This document shows, in pieces, positions 24,288 to 34,499 of a DNA stretch of 64,000 nucleotides; the stretch's first letter is position 1, and each line of letters opens with the position of its first letter. The translations under genes and the position numbers were made by a program. The notes below the pieces were generated by a model, which saw nothing but the letters and a program-made list of their open reading frames with translations, did not search any database and had not been told where the DNA came from. Source of the DNA: Temnothorax longispinosus (taxonomy: Eukaryota > Arthropoda > Insecta > Hymenoptera > Formicidae); contig NC_092364.1 in assembly GCF_030848805.1 (NCBI RefSeq), positions 7,709,770-7,773,769 on the forward strand, written 5' to 3'.

Positions 24288-24720
24288 ATTTGATTAAATT
24301 AAAAAAATGTAAATTTGCATGAATTAAACCTCCTCTTGTTTTCATGTTAACCAATTGCGAAACTGATGTATTAATGTCGGACCTTGTTAAAGCTTCTTGA
24401 CAAAATTTACAAGTTCTGTAAATTTTATTCTTTAATATTTGCTTACATAGATAGCCTGTAAAAGCAGTATATAATCATGTAATTTACAAATATTTATTTA
24501 AAATTCGAAGCTATGATTTCTACTAAAAGTAAACTTACATTTCAATGGTTGATAAAAGAAAAATTTTTTATATAAAAAAATATATAAATATATATGTATA
24601 ATTGTAAATAAAATATGTCTATACATGTTTTCCTTCTCTTATATAATTTCTATTCGCATATACAGACAAAATAATAAAAAGATGAATCTAAAAATAATTA
24701 AAAAGATCATTTTCGCATTG

Positions 24721-25946
24721 TGTAACGATGCACCCCGTGCGCTAAGCATCGTTCCCGGCAAACGACCGCCGGATGCCGCCCGACCGACGACCAGTCGGGC
24801 GAAGACCAGGGCGCGGTGCGCCCACATTTTAAACGCCTTTCAAAACGCACCGTGTGCGCGGGCCAAGCGCGGCACCGGTGCCTCCCGACGAGCGACGACG
24901 GGAGCCGAGCCGCCCCGAAGACGAGCGCGGCGCCGCGCCTCCCCACCACAGCGCGACGATCGGCGCTCCTAGCAAACCCGCCGCGCCGGGCGGGTATATA
25001 AACCGCCGTTCCGAGAAAAAGAGACACTTCGTCTAGAAATCCGCTTCCAAGACGAAACCTATTCCCGACTCCTAGGGAACACGCCAAACGAGGTCCGGTG
25101 CTCCGAGCCTCGACTGAGAGCTCTCAGGTGTTCTCGCCCTCCTTCAACTTAAACCCCGAAGGCACGGTTACGCGGGGTCGAGCGCGCTCGGCCTCGCAAC
25201 GAGGGCTCTCGCTGCCGCCGCCCCCGGGGCTCCGGAAATCTTACATCCCACGTGACGCGTCCCCGCACGCATATTACCGCGGCATCCGCGAGCGTACAGA
25301 GACGATGTAATATACCTCGTTATTAAATACCGCGTCGTTATCGAGTGCACATGCACTACCTGTAATATACCGCGTCCGCCCATGTACTGTAATACGTCTA
25401 CGTAATATACTGCGCTATTAAATACCGCGTCGTTATCGAGTGCACATGCACTACCTGTAATATACCGCGTCCGCCCATGGACTGTAATACGTCTACGTAA
25501 TCTACCGCGTTCGTTATTAAATACCGCGTCGTTGCCGAGTGCACATGCACTACCTGTAATATACCGCGTCCGCCTATGTACTGTAATACGTCAATGTAAT
25601 ATACCGAGCCCGTCGAGTAACGATACCGCGTTCGTTAGCAAGTGCACCCGCAGCTACTTCTTCGTTGTAAATACCGCGTTCTGTCCGTCCCTGCGCTATA
25701 GCAAGTACTACCAAGTCCGTCGCCTCGCGTGCGACCGCGTTCGTTATCGAGTGCACCCGCACTGCCCCTGCGTTGTATATATCGCGTTCCACCCGTCCCT
25801 GCGCTATATAAAATACCACGTCGTGTATATATTAAACTGTGAATAAACTACTGCATGTCTCACTGAATTGATTATTGTCTCTGGGCCTGTCATCGGACTC
25901 CTGATCCCGCCCGCCAGTCCGCGTTCGATAAAGTCAGGCCGTTACA
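24721..25946 (+). mobile_element. Solo LTR, 1.2 kb, family shared with 2043
   Basis: It starts TGTAACGATGC and ends GGCCGTTACA. A TATA box (GGGTATATAAAC near 24991) and a polyadenylation signal (GTGAATAAAC near 25841) lie in the expected order for rightward transcription. The flanks share only a short, ambiguous duplication (TTG; ATTGT if the terminal bases are assigned to the target). No internal region or second LTR is present, so this is a solo LTR formed by recombination. Confidence 0.75.
25321..25620 (+). repeat. Three ~97-bp tandem repeats in LTR
   Basis: Units start near 25321, 25416 and 25515, each TATTAAATACCGCGTCGTT...GAGTGCACATGCACTACC...ATATACCGCGTCCGCC. A degenerate fourth continues to about 25720. 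GTGCACATGCAC within each unit is palindromic. Confidence 0.85.
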
Positions 25947-27261
25947 TTGTATTTAAAAAAAGAGAGAAGTTTGAGGAAACGAGAATAATTTGCCTATATA
26001 TAATCATATATAAATGTAACTGTTGTTATATACATATGGGAAAATTTTCCTTATTTCCTCAAACTTAACTATTTATAAAAAATAAAATGCGAAAATAATT
26101 TTTTTAATTATTTTAAATTCTTCTTTTCATTTTTCCTGTATATACGAACAAAGATTGTACAAGAGAAAGAAAACATATGTATGAGCCTATTTTATTTATA
26201 ATTATATATATATATATTTATGTATGTTTTTGTATGAAAAATTTTTTTACCGAGAAGTTGTATGTCGGTAGAAAAATTTCGAAACTTAACAATGTTTAAT
26301 ATTTAATATTCTTTATTAATATTATGAAAAAAAAATTGACAGCGAATTAACTATTGGACTTTCAAAATCTAATATAGTTATCCAATAGTTACTTCGCTCT
26401 CAATAGTTTTTCAACAGTTTTTTATTAACACGTTCACTTGCAACAATAATGTGTATATCTCTATATAAATGTAAATGTACCTTTATATTACGATCTGTGA
26501 AGCACAGGTCGTTACATTAAGAGGCATACCCCCACCACGGAAGTTTTGCGACCTGTGTATACTAGAGTTCCTATAATAAGAGTTAGGACAAACCGCCGCC
26601 ATGTACAGCCAAATGATAGCTTTGTCTCACTCCCACTAACTTCTTGGCTGAAACATATGGCGACCATGATAGCTTTGTTTCACTCCCACTTACAGCTTGT
26701 CTCACTCTTACTAACTTGGCTGAAACATATGACGGGACCAATCAAAAATCGTCACCACCATGGTGGAATTATAAAAGGTGAGACATTGCGCATAATGGCG
26801 GCATGTGGGGAGGGACCGAAATTTCAACCAATCAGATTTTACCCATTTGGTAACGCGCGTATTTTAAACATGAATGACTAATCAGAAATAAGAACATAGT
26901 ATTATATATATATATATATATATTTGAAGTAAAAATATATGTGTATTTATAAATATTAACATAAACTCATATTGTACACTACTGAAAACTAATAAACAAT
27001 ACAATATTGAAACAATACAACAGAAAATAAAACTTATAAATAAATGAAAATATAAGAAATATATATAGTGCTATCTAAATAATAATATTGCACATATGCT
27101 TCGTTTTTTTTCTATTTTTTTTTATATTATTCATTTTTATTTCATTATTAATTGTTCTTAACCGTGCATATTCTTTCTGAAAGTAATTTTAATAAAAATT
27201 ACTTTATTGTATTAAGAAATTTAGGTTATGAGCGTTAGGTTATGGGGTTATATAACATAAT

Positions 27262-27471
27262 TTAATAATAATTATACAATTTAATAATAATAATAGCGAT
27301 ATAATAACATATTTTATTACCATTTTTATCTTTGTATTCCTTATTTTTTTGACAAGCTTCCAACCATTTCGATCGCAAATCCGGATCTTGGGGAAATGTA
27401 TAAAATACAACTTTTTTATTGAAGACATGAGACGTCCGATTTTTGCAATTGTTTACAAAACATTTCGGCAT
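27262..27471 (-). CDS. THAP zinc-finger domain, first exon fragment
   Basis: The minus-strand frame starts MPKCFVNNCKNRTSH and continues KVVFYTFPQDPDLRSKWLEA. This is the N-terminal half of a THAP (C2CH) DNA-binding domain: start Met-Pro-x-Cys, second Cys, the FPxDP...W box. The later CxxH pair is missing, because coding similarity stops at about residue 48. A plausible donor (AATG|GTAATA, near 27317 on the minus strand) suggests that the domain continued in a lost second exon. It lies inside the 8-bp-TSD element and is probably the relic of its transposase. Confidence 0.7.
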   Translation of the reverse strand: MPKCFVNNCKNRTSHVFNKKVVFYTFPQDPDLRSKWLEACQKNKEYKDKNGNKICYYIAIIIIKLYNYY

Positions 27472-27604
27472 GATGTCCGAAATAATAATAAACTATATAA
27501 CACTATACGTAACGTAACGTACACTATAGATTTTCGGTATTTGCAGTCAATAACGAAACGCAGCCTATATATCGCTGAGCACAGCTGAGCATTAAATACA
27601 TATA

Positions 27605-27748
27605 GGCCGGTATTCATAATCAGATCTTATTTCAAGACCGTCTTAAGTAATATCTTAAGATGCTAATACGGCTCTGTGATTGGTTAATAACATCTTAAGA
27701 TTGTACTTAGACGGTCTTAAATATAAGAACCGACTATGAATACCGGCC
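27605..27748. mobile_element. Foldback MITE, GGCCGGTATTCAT family, copy 1
   Basis: A near-perfect palindrome with ends GGCCGGTATTCATA and its inverse, and a 3-bp duplication ATA on both sides. Two more copies lie at 46518 and 62911. The 3-bp, TA-rich duplication fits PIF/Harbinger-derived MITEs. Confidence 0.85.
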
Positions 27749-28245
27749 ATATATCAATCATATGATCATGGTGGATTTGCAGAATGGGTAAAATCTGATT
27801 GGTTGACTACTCCCCACCACTTTCGGACGACTGCGCATCTTCCGGAATGTCTCACCTTCTATACTTCCACCATGGTCACCACATTGGCTTAACTCTTATT
27901 ATAGGAACTCTAGTGTATACGACCGTGGTCGCGGCGCGTCAGGCGCCTCCGCGGCGGACAACACCTGAAGATCTATCTAGTGTCGACGCCTTCACGGCTT
28001 ACAACAGTGACAAAATACGCCGCGAGGCTCACACGACTATTGGTTTGTCCTGGCCATTTTTTGGAGCAGTACTGCTTAAAGGCCAACATACAAGAAGAAG
28101 AAGAAGTTATTATAACCTAGAAATAGAGACCGTCGCCGCGTGATAGATAGTGAAATATATATTGACGGCAGGGGGCTGATACCGAGGAGATCAAGGAGCC
28201 TGTTCACAAAAGGTGTTTTTGCCGCGCGATTGCGGCCGCGCGTTA

Positions 28246-28488
28246 AGCCCCTTGCACAATGCCAGACAACAGGCAATAGGAACAGGAAATAACCAAAAAA
28301 TCGTTAATTACAACCTAAAAAGTTTAAATGCTATGATTGGTTGGCAACAGGCAATAGGCACAAAATTTCCAACGTGACGGAAACTCTGTGTCTATTGCCT
28401 GTGTCACTGTTTATTCTGCATTTATACATGATTTCTGATTTCTATTCCCTGTTCCTATTGCCTGTTGCCTGGCATTGTGCAAGAGGCT
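28246..28488. mobile_element. PIF/Harbinger-like MITE with TTA duplication
   Basis: The ends AGCCCCTTGCACAATGCC and GGCATTGTGCAAGAGGCT are inverse, flanked by TTA on both sides (28243-28245 and 28489-28491). The interior has several CAACAGGCAATAGG words in both orientations. A truncated, reversed copy is at 49203-49410. The same terminal sequence occurs at 305 and 23266. Confidence 0.85.
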
Positions 28489-28490
28489 TT

Positions 28491-28999
28491 AAGGCTCCTG
28501 GTTCCTGAGCCGAGAACTCTGCGTTGACGGTGGCGCCGTACCGTCGCGGCAGAAATAAGAACTCTCTCCTCTCACTCTCTCCAATGGAGAATTCTGTCTT
28601 GTGACATGTTGACAACCTATTTTGCGTTGCGTTAAATTTCTTTTTATTATTCGCTCTGTACTTGTGCTATAACGTTTAACGTATTCGTGAAACTCGTAAA
28701 ATTGACCGTATGGTAAGATTTGCAAGAAATACATTTGCGGAAGGAACATTCTCCACTCCTTTCGATAGTCGAAAACGGCTTGTTTTTCCGTATGTTTAGG
28801 CTTCGTTTTATGGCTGTTTGTTTATTTTCGAGGGAAAAGGATAGTATCCAGTCAATTTTAGAAGTATGCTGAAACGATCTATAGTGATTTTTTATTGAAA
28901 TGTCTTTTTATTTCGGAAAATACCGCAACATAAAATAGGGTAATTTCTCGCCTCGATAGCAAGAAATTCAATATGGCTGCGGTGACTACCCAGGAGCCT
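28491..28999. mobile_element. MITE with AAGGCTCCTGG termini
   Basis: AAGGCTCCTGG at 28491 is the inverse of CCAGGAGCCTT at 28989. The interior is about 500 bp without coding capacity. The element directly abuts the Harbinger-like MITE. Confidence 0.55.
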
Positions 29000-29257
29000 T
29001 AACGTTTACACGAGCCGCGCGCTGTTGCGAGGCAAGATGCGACAACGCGCGCATACGCGCTTACGCGAAACGGCGTACGCGCGACGGCGAGTATCCTATG
29101 GGTCTAAAATCCCGCAAAGCGTATCGTAGACGCTCGTCGTCACGCGTACGCCGTTTCGCGTACGCACGTATGCGCGCGTTGTCGCACCTCGCCTCGCGAT
29201 AACGCGCGGCCACGCGCGACAGCGCAACCGCGCGTTAAAACCGCCTCGTGTGAACAG
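29000..29257. repeat. CpG-rich palindromic block
   Basis: GGCGTACGCG and CGCGTACGCC-type words (for example ACGCGAAACGGCGTACGCG near 29068 and its inverse near 29138) pair over about 100 bp around a short centre. It is the most CpG-dense short stretch in this AT-rich neighbourhood. Confidence 0.7.
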
Positions 29258-29264
29258 ATTCTAA

Positions 29265-30080
29265 GAAGGAAGGTGTACCCAAAATCGCACACGTACGTAT
29301 ATGCTGTTTTGTAAAAGTTGTTAAAGTTAAAGAGAAAAAAGTGATCTGTATCTATGCACGTTTGACACAGGCACTATTTTTCTGAAAAATCTATCTTATT
29401 TATATGCACGTGTAACAAAACACTATCGCATAATAAAGATTTCTCCGAAGTATGTTAATTATTTTCAATACATTTTGTGTAGTAAAAAAGATTCTGAGAA
29501 GCAAAATCGTCGCTCATGTTCCGTTTGTTTCTAATTAATACTTAAAGTATCACAATGTCAATAAGTAAGGAAATGATATTTAAAATGACAATTTATGGAT
29601 ATAAATATCGCTGCTTACTGTAATTAGATGTTATATTATGTTATTTAAACTTCAATATAGTATCTGATTGATATATTATATTCAGTAGAACAAATCAAGA
29701 GACATGGTAGTGTCTCGCGCCAAGCACACGCGCAGCGCGAAACCGCCGTGACTCTTTTACGCGAACGCACGAGTTGCAAGTACCCGAGATTTTGAGATTA
29801 ATTGTCCTTGCTTGTAATTCAAGATGTAATTGATAATGTGAATACATGGCCCATTCGAAAAATGTTTTGGGATAAAAATATAAAGGATTACAATTTAAGC
29901 AGAAAACAGTTTGTGCTTTTGGTTGAAGCAGAGAATACTCTGTATTTATGCTTATTTTAAAATATATAATTGAATGAAGTTGTAAATAACATATGATGTA
30001 ATAGTAAAAAGTGAAATATACATCCATAAATTATTATTTCTTTACTTACTAATATCGTGATATTTTAGGTATTATAAACA
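29265..30080. repeat. Second copy of the 1.05-1.93 kb repeat
   Basis: Blocks such as AAGAAGGAAGGTGTACCC, GTAGTAAAAAAGATTCTGAG and GTTTTGGGATAAAAATATAAAGG match 1085-1930 in the same order with scattered indels. No gene is recognised. The minus-strand ORF at 29695 is not supported. Confidence 0.6.
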
Positions 30081-30141
30081 AACAACAAGTAAAGTGTGCA
30101 AGTAGAAACCTGCACATTGCTTCCTCATAGTTTTTAAGTGT

Positions 30142-30230
30142 GCAAGTAAAAACCTTTGCTCACAAAGCTTCCTCTATTTGTTTTGGCTTCCTCATAGAGG
30201 AAGCTTTGTGAGCAAAGGTTTCTACTTGCA
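30142..30230. repeat. Perfect-stem hairpin in repeat
   Basis: CCTTTGCTCACAAAGCTTCC and the inverse GGAAGCTTTGTGAGCAAAGG pair around a short loop. The AGCTTCCTCTATGAGGAAGC motif recurs at 30841, so this may be one end of an element spanning about 30100-30860. Confidence 0.6.
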
Positions 30231-31049
30231 AAAAACCCCTTTACCAATCATCGCCAAATTCAATACCGACCTTCCTTGAATGATACTCTATTAATTAAGA
30301 AAAAAAAACAGCCCGATATCTCAATATTTGCGGAACTTAGAGCAACTACGGACATTATTTAAAAAATTCAAAATTTTTTTAAAAAATTAGGGACCTTTGA
30401 TCACGTATAAAACTGAGTTTAATCAACCAAATCTTAAAGAATTATATATGAAATAGGGGTAGAAAAGACTGAAAAATATAATAAAATTAGAAATAGATCG
30501 ATATCTCAAAATTTGCGAAAATTAAAGCATAAACAAACATTTCTGCAAAAATTCAAAATTTTATTAAAAAAGAACCCCTTGATTATTAGCAATTTTTATT
30601 AATTCTATATATTCTTCAGTTTTTTCTACCCCTATTTCATATATAATTCGTTAAGATTTGGTTGATTAGTTCTGGAGTTATAGAAATTTCGGTAAATTTG
30701 GCACATACATACACACATACACACATACACACATACATACACACATACCGACATTTTTTAAAATAGCGATTTTTCGACGTTTTAGAACATTCTGAACACA
30801 TTGGCAAAAGCAACTCAAAAAAAATTTTTTTACGAAAACAAAGCTTCCTCTATGAGGAAGCAAAACAACAATTTTCCTTTTGAGAATATTTTTACTACCC
30901 AAAATACATAAAATTTGCTAAGAAATCAGAGATACTTTTTTATTACATACATATTTACCTAAAGTTTTATTGAATTAGCAAATTAGTAATTAGTCACACA
31001 AAATTACTAATTACGTAAAAATTAATAATAGTTAGGTAAAAGTGAATTA

Positions 31050-32092
31050 GGGGAGACCGGGGCTAAGCCGACAGCGGGGCGAACTTGACACTAGGCTTTT
31101 TGCCAATTTAAATCTATCGTAGAAACTTGCCTTTGCTACTGTAAATGCGTCTTTATGTGCCAGTATTATCAACGGAATTTGGTAACATTCTGAGTTATAG
31201 TGTAATTTTTAACGCGACATAAGTGTTTTTGATAGTGAAAAGTAATTTTTCTGATCTCTCGAAAATGTCTACTCTTTCATCGAGCTTTACTCTTGCGAAT
31301 CTACCGCTAAGTGATTTTGATGGGAAATTCGATGCTTTATACGAATCCGATAATAATTTTTGCATATTTTCAAAATTTATATATTTTTGGAGTAACAAAA
31401 GTAAAAAACGACGTACGGGGCTAAGTCGACACGACGCCACCGGGGCAAAGACGACACTAACCTAAAGTGACATTATCGCAAAAAAGGTCACTGTTTCGTC
31501 CGATTCCGATGACAATTTAAGGAACATCTGTTGCGTGTGTTCGGAAAACATTTCATTAGCTTCTAATAACAAACAATGCATCTTATGCAACCGTATGGCT
31601 CATGACGAATGTGTGCGCACATCTGATCGCGAGTTTACGTGTATAAATTGTTTTTCAGACAGTTCAGAAAAAGATAATTAAAAGTTTAATCTTTTTTTTT
31701 TCTCATTATTTTAAATAATTGTTTACTTTGTTCCGACTTTTTGTTTCTAATACACAATGTCTTTTCATTTGATAAACAATGTATTTTTATTTTTAAACAA
31801 TAAAAAAATAAGTTCCAGATCAAATTGTGTCGATCAAACAAAGTGTTGAGTTTGCCCCGGCGCGGCGGGGTGTCAAGTTCACCCCGTCATTTTTCAATTC
31901 GAAAATTTGTCTTCGCGTCACTTTTCCTTTCCTGGCGGCAAAACAAAGCGATGTACATCAAAACTTCCTGAATCAATTTTGTACCTGAAGAAACACTCTT
32001 TAAATATATATCATTGAATTTGCCTAAAAATTTTATTTAAATATTAAAAATTGCCTTTGAAAAAATAGTGTCGGCTTAGCCCCGGTCTCCCC
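31050..32092 (+). mobile_element. pogo-like non-autonomous transposon, copy A
   Basis: GGGGAGACCGGGGCTAAGCC and its inverse form the ends, with TA duplicated outside (31048-31049, 32093-32094). The copy at 41965 is nearly identical, so amplification is recent. The inner blocks at about 31412 (GGGGCTAAGTCGACAC) and 31853 (GCCCCGGCGCGGCGGGGTG) echo the terminal sequence. It encodes only a zinc-finger tail. Confidence 0.8.
31223..31681 (+). pseudogene. pogo/Tigger-type C-terminal PHD-like finger with in-frame stop
   Basis: One frame reads MSTLSSSFTLANLPLSDFDG... to a TAA at 31463, then continues in the same frame to a stop at 31681. The second half is a zinc finger with Cys-x2-Cys, Cys-x2-Cys, His-x2-Cys, Cys-x2-Cys spacing: NICCVCSEN, QCILCNRMAHDECV, FTCINC. 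PHD-like fingers of this kind are known at the C-terminus of insect pogo-type transposases, where they follow the DDE domain; no DDE domain is left here. The second copy has the same TAA and also loses one base in the finger. Confidence 0.65.
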
Positions 32093-32094
32093 TA

Positions 32095-32990
32095 CACATT
32101 TTTCAAAAAAAAAGTTAATTTGTCAAAGAAAAATTTCTAATTACGTAAAAATTTGTATAGTAAAAATAAATTTTTTATTATTAAAATAACTAAGTTTGTA
32201 AAAAATAAATTATACTTATTTAAAAATTAATATTTAAAGATAAATTTAGTGTTCCTTTAATTTTTGTGAGAAGTTTATAATTTACTTTTACTTAAATATT
32301 ATTAATTTTTACGTAAATAGTAATTTTTTGTAACTAATTACTAATTTGCTAATTCAATAAAAATTTAATTTGTTGTTATTGCTAATTTCGTAAATAATTA
32401 AAAAATAAAAAATAAAAAATAAAAATTTTTTGCAGATGTTTGCTAAACACTACAAAATGGGTGATATCAGTACAAAATTACCTTTTTCAAAAAAGGCAAA
32501 AAAAAAGCGCCAAGTACACGCAATGTATTTTGTAAATTCAAAAATCCAATCTAAGTGGTAGCTTTATTTCTTCTTCACAAAGTTATATTACCTAAGTTAA
32601 CTCAAGTGACATGTATTTCAAAAAAAGATGTGAAATCTTTAATTTCTCCTTCACAAAATTATATTACCTAACTTAACTCAAGTGACATGTATTTCAAAAA
32701 AATATGCAAAATCTTTAAATTAAATTGCGCTAATTGCAAAGAGAATATGTATATTGCTTTGAAAGATAATTGTTGTGCAATTACTTTAAAAAAATAAAAC
32801 TCAAGTGGTATCTTTGTGTTCCTATTCAAGGGTCTTCCTATTCCAACCCAAGTGGTAATAGCTTCTTAATTCTCTTTAACAAATTTTTAATATTACAAAG
32901 AATCATTTTACAAAGAATTAAAGAGTAACAGTACAAAACAAAAATATTTAATTAAAACAAAATAAATAAATTTTTCTTGTAAAAAAACTT
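32095..32990. other. AT-rich repeats flanking the Merlin element
   Basis: TAATTTTTTGTAACTAATTA-type words recur directly at 34690 and in reverse at 30950. A segment at 32445-32570 (ACAAAATTACCTTTTTCAAA, GCGCCAAGTACAC) is the inverse of 34830-34900. Together they suggest a long decayed TIR element around the Merlin insertion. No gene. Confidence 0.45.
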
Positions 32991-33002
32991 AGAAGTATGC
33001 AC

Positions 33003-33006
33003 CACA

Positions 33007-33060
<54 letters not shown>

Positions 33061-33073
33061 GCACGCACGCACG

Positions 33074-33165
<92 letters not shown>
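33003..33165. repeat. (CA)n microsatellite with CG-containing core
   Basis: About 160 bases of CA repeats with a (GCAC)n and GCGCGC interruption near 33056-33083. All ORFs here are artefacts. Confidence 0.95.
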
Positions 33166-33168
<3 letters not shown>

Positions 33169-33390
33169 TATATATATATATATATATAAAACATTAACAT
33201 AATAATTTTTTTAAAATCACGATTAACTGCAATAATTAAATTGTTTATATTAAACCAATTAATAAAGTATAAAATAAGTAATTTACCTGAGACTAATCAT
33301 TTATTATTAAAAAGATTAATAATTATTTCCCACTAATTATTAATTTCCAAACAAGTAGTAATTTATTTTTGACAAATTATTAATTATTTA

Positions 33391-34499
33391 GTAAATATGC
33401 AGTATAGCGCCAACCTCTCCGATTTTGTTGAAACTTTTTTATTTTGTGTAGGAAAAAAGATTCTGAGAAGGAAAATCGTCGCTCATGTTCCGTTTGTTTA
33501 TAATTAATATTTATAATATTTCAATGTCGGTAAATAAAAAATTGACAATTTATGTATGTATTTTTACTTTTTTATTAACACACATAAGCAATAATCTTGC
33601 GCCTTACTTCAATTAAGTCATTTATATCATTATAACCTTATAACGTTATATCTCAACCGCTACTTTAAAATTACACGATAAAACAATGAAATTACATGAA
33701 TTTTTAACATTAATCAATAACAAAGAACGTTTAATTAATTTCTTAATAGAATCAAAAGTTTTAAATATTACGCAAATTAAAAAGTAAAATCTGTGAGAGT
33801 GATATAGAATTAAATAAGGATTTATTAGAATTTAGATGTACAAAATCGCGTTATGTGATAAATTCTCACAAAAAAAGACAAAAAATTGCATGTGGATTCA
33901 GAGAAAGTGCCCGAAAAAATACATGGTTTGATAAGAGCAAATTATCAATTGAAAATATTTGCCGATTTGTAGCATATTTTATAATGCTAAAACCGCCGTG
34001 GCATGATTTTTTAAAATCTGAATTAGATTTGGCCAATCATACTATAGTTGATTGGCAAAACTTTTGCCGCGAGGTGTTAATATTTATAATAATTTTCATC
34101 AAAAAATTAATTATATATTACTATATATAATTATCTAACATAAATAATTATTAGTTATGTGTATATTGGGTTGAAAAACATTCCCAAAAAATTGGAGGTA
34201 AAAATAAAATCATAGAGATTGATGAAACTAAAATAGGAAAAAGAAAATATAATAGAGGACGATTGATTGACGGAAAGTGGATTTTTGGTGGCCATAAACG
34301 TGAAAGTGGTCGTACATTTATTGTTCCCGTTCCTGAGAGGTCAAAAGAATGTTTGTTAAACGTAATAAAAGATTGGATATTGCCTGGTACTACTATAATG
34401 TCCGATTGTTGGAAATCATACAAATGTTTGGAAAATGAAGAAAACAGTTAAAACAGTTTCAACAAAATCGAAAAGGTTGGCGCTATACTGCATATTTAC
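33391..34499 (+). mobile_element. Merlin DNA transposon, internally deleted
   Basis: About 44 bp at each end are inverse (GTAAATATGCAGTATAGCGC left), with two mismatches. The flanks share ATTATTT, approximating the 8-9 bp Merlin duplication. It carries a spliced transposase whose C-terminal end has been lost right up to the TIR. Non-autonomous relatives are at 1335, 21345 and 21593. Confidence 0.85.
33686..34451 (+). pseudogene. Merlin transposase (IS1595/ISXO2-like), truncated
   Basis: Exon 1 (33686-34073) has an N-terminal part with a frameshift near 33781, then CESDIELNKDLLEFRCTKS and helices ending DWQNFCRE. An 81-bp intron (GT at 34074, AG at 34153-34154) restores the frame. Exon 2 begins LCVYWVEKHS and shows the DDE family signatures IIEIDETKIGKRKYNRGR (first Asp), WIFGGHKRESG, and IMSDCWKSYKCL (second Asp). 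It stops at 34451 before the region that should hold the third acidic residue. The enzyme would be inactive. Confidence 0.85.

Larger units (their letters stand above)
23863..26481. mobile_element. TIR element (~200-bp arms) interrupted by a solo LTR
   Basis: GGTACATTTACATTTATAT at 23863 pairs with the inverse of the sequence ending at 26481. Similarity extends about 200 bp inwards, to near 24064 and 26281, through a shared TCTAATAGTTAATTCGCTGTC segment. Removing the LTR (24721-25946) leaves about 1.4 kb. The only protein-like stretch is the minus-strand fragment at 24045-24287. Confidence 0.7.
26563..27912. mobile_element. 8-bp-TSD transposon (hAT- or P-type), 1.35 kb
   Basis: It starts TAGAGTTCCTATAATAAGAG, ends in the inverse, and is flanked by a perfect 8-bp duplication GTGTATAC (26555-26562 and 27913-27920). 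The uninterrupted copy at 20895-20930 has a single GTGTATAC, which confirms the boundaries. A related element lies at 37717. The TIR start TAGAG fits the hAT consensus, yet the element carries a THAP exon, more typical of P elements. No catalytic domain is present. Confidence 0.8.
26491..28105 (-). repeat. Inverted copy of the LINE 3' module, split by an element
   Basis: 26491-26562 plus 27913-27935 match the reverse of 20880-20967. Beyond 27940 the sequence continues into a block (CGGCCAGGAC/CCAATGGTCG-like) also found at 47120-47175. It may be one short interspersed family in minus orientation, whose 3' end equals the LINE 3' end. Confidence 0.5.
28200..29257. mobile_element. GC-rich MITE carrying two nested MITEs
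   Basis: The left arm CTGTTCACAAAAGGTG...CCGCGCGTTA (28200-28245) matches the inverse of the right end (CGCGCGTTAAAACCGCC then TCGTGTGAACAG, to 29257). The remaining GC-rich body is at 29000-29257. Two other MITEs occupy 28246-28999. The locus at 1079-1090 shows the flanks without this insertion. Confidence 0.7.

Noticed and set aside
32948..33197. ORFs of alternating Cys-Val or Thr-His
   Set aside because: Translations of the (CA)n microsatellite.
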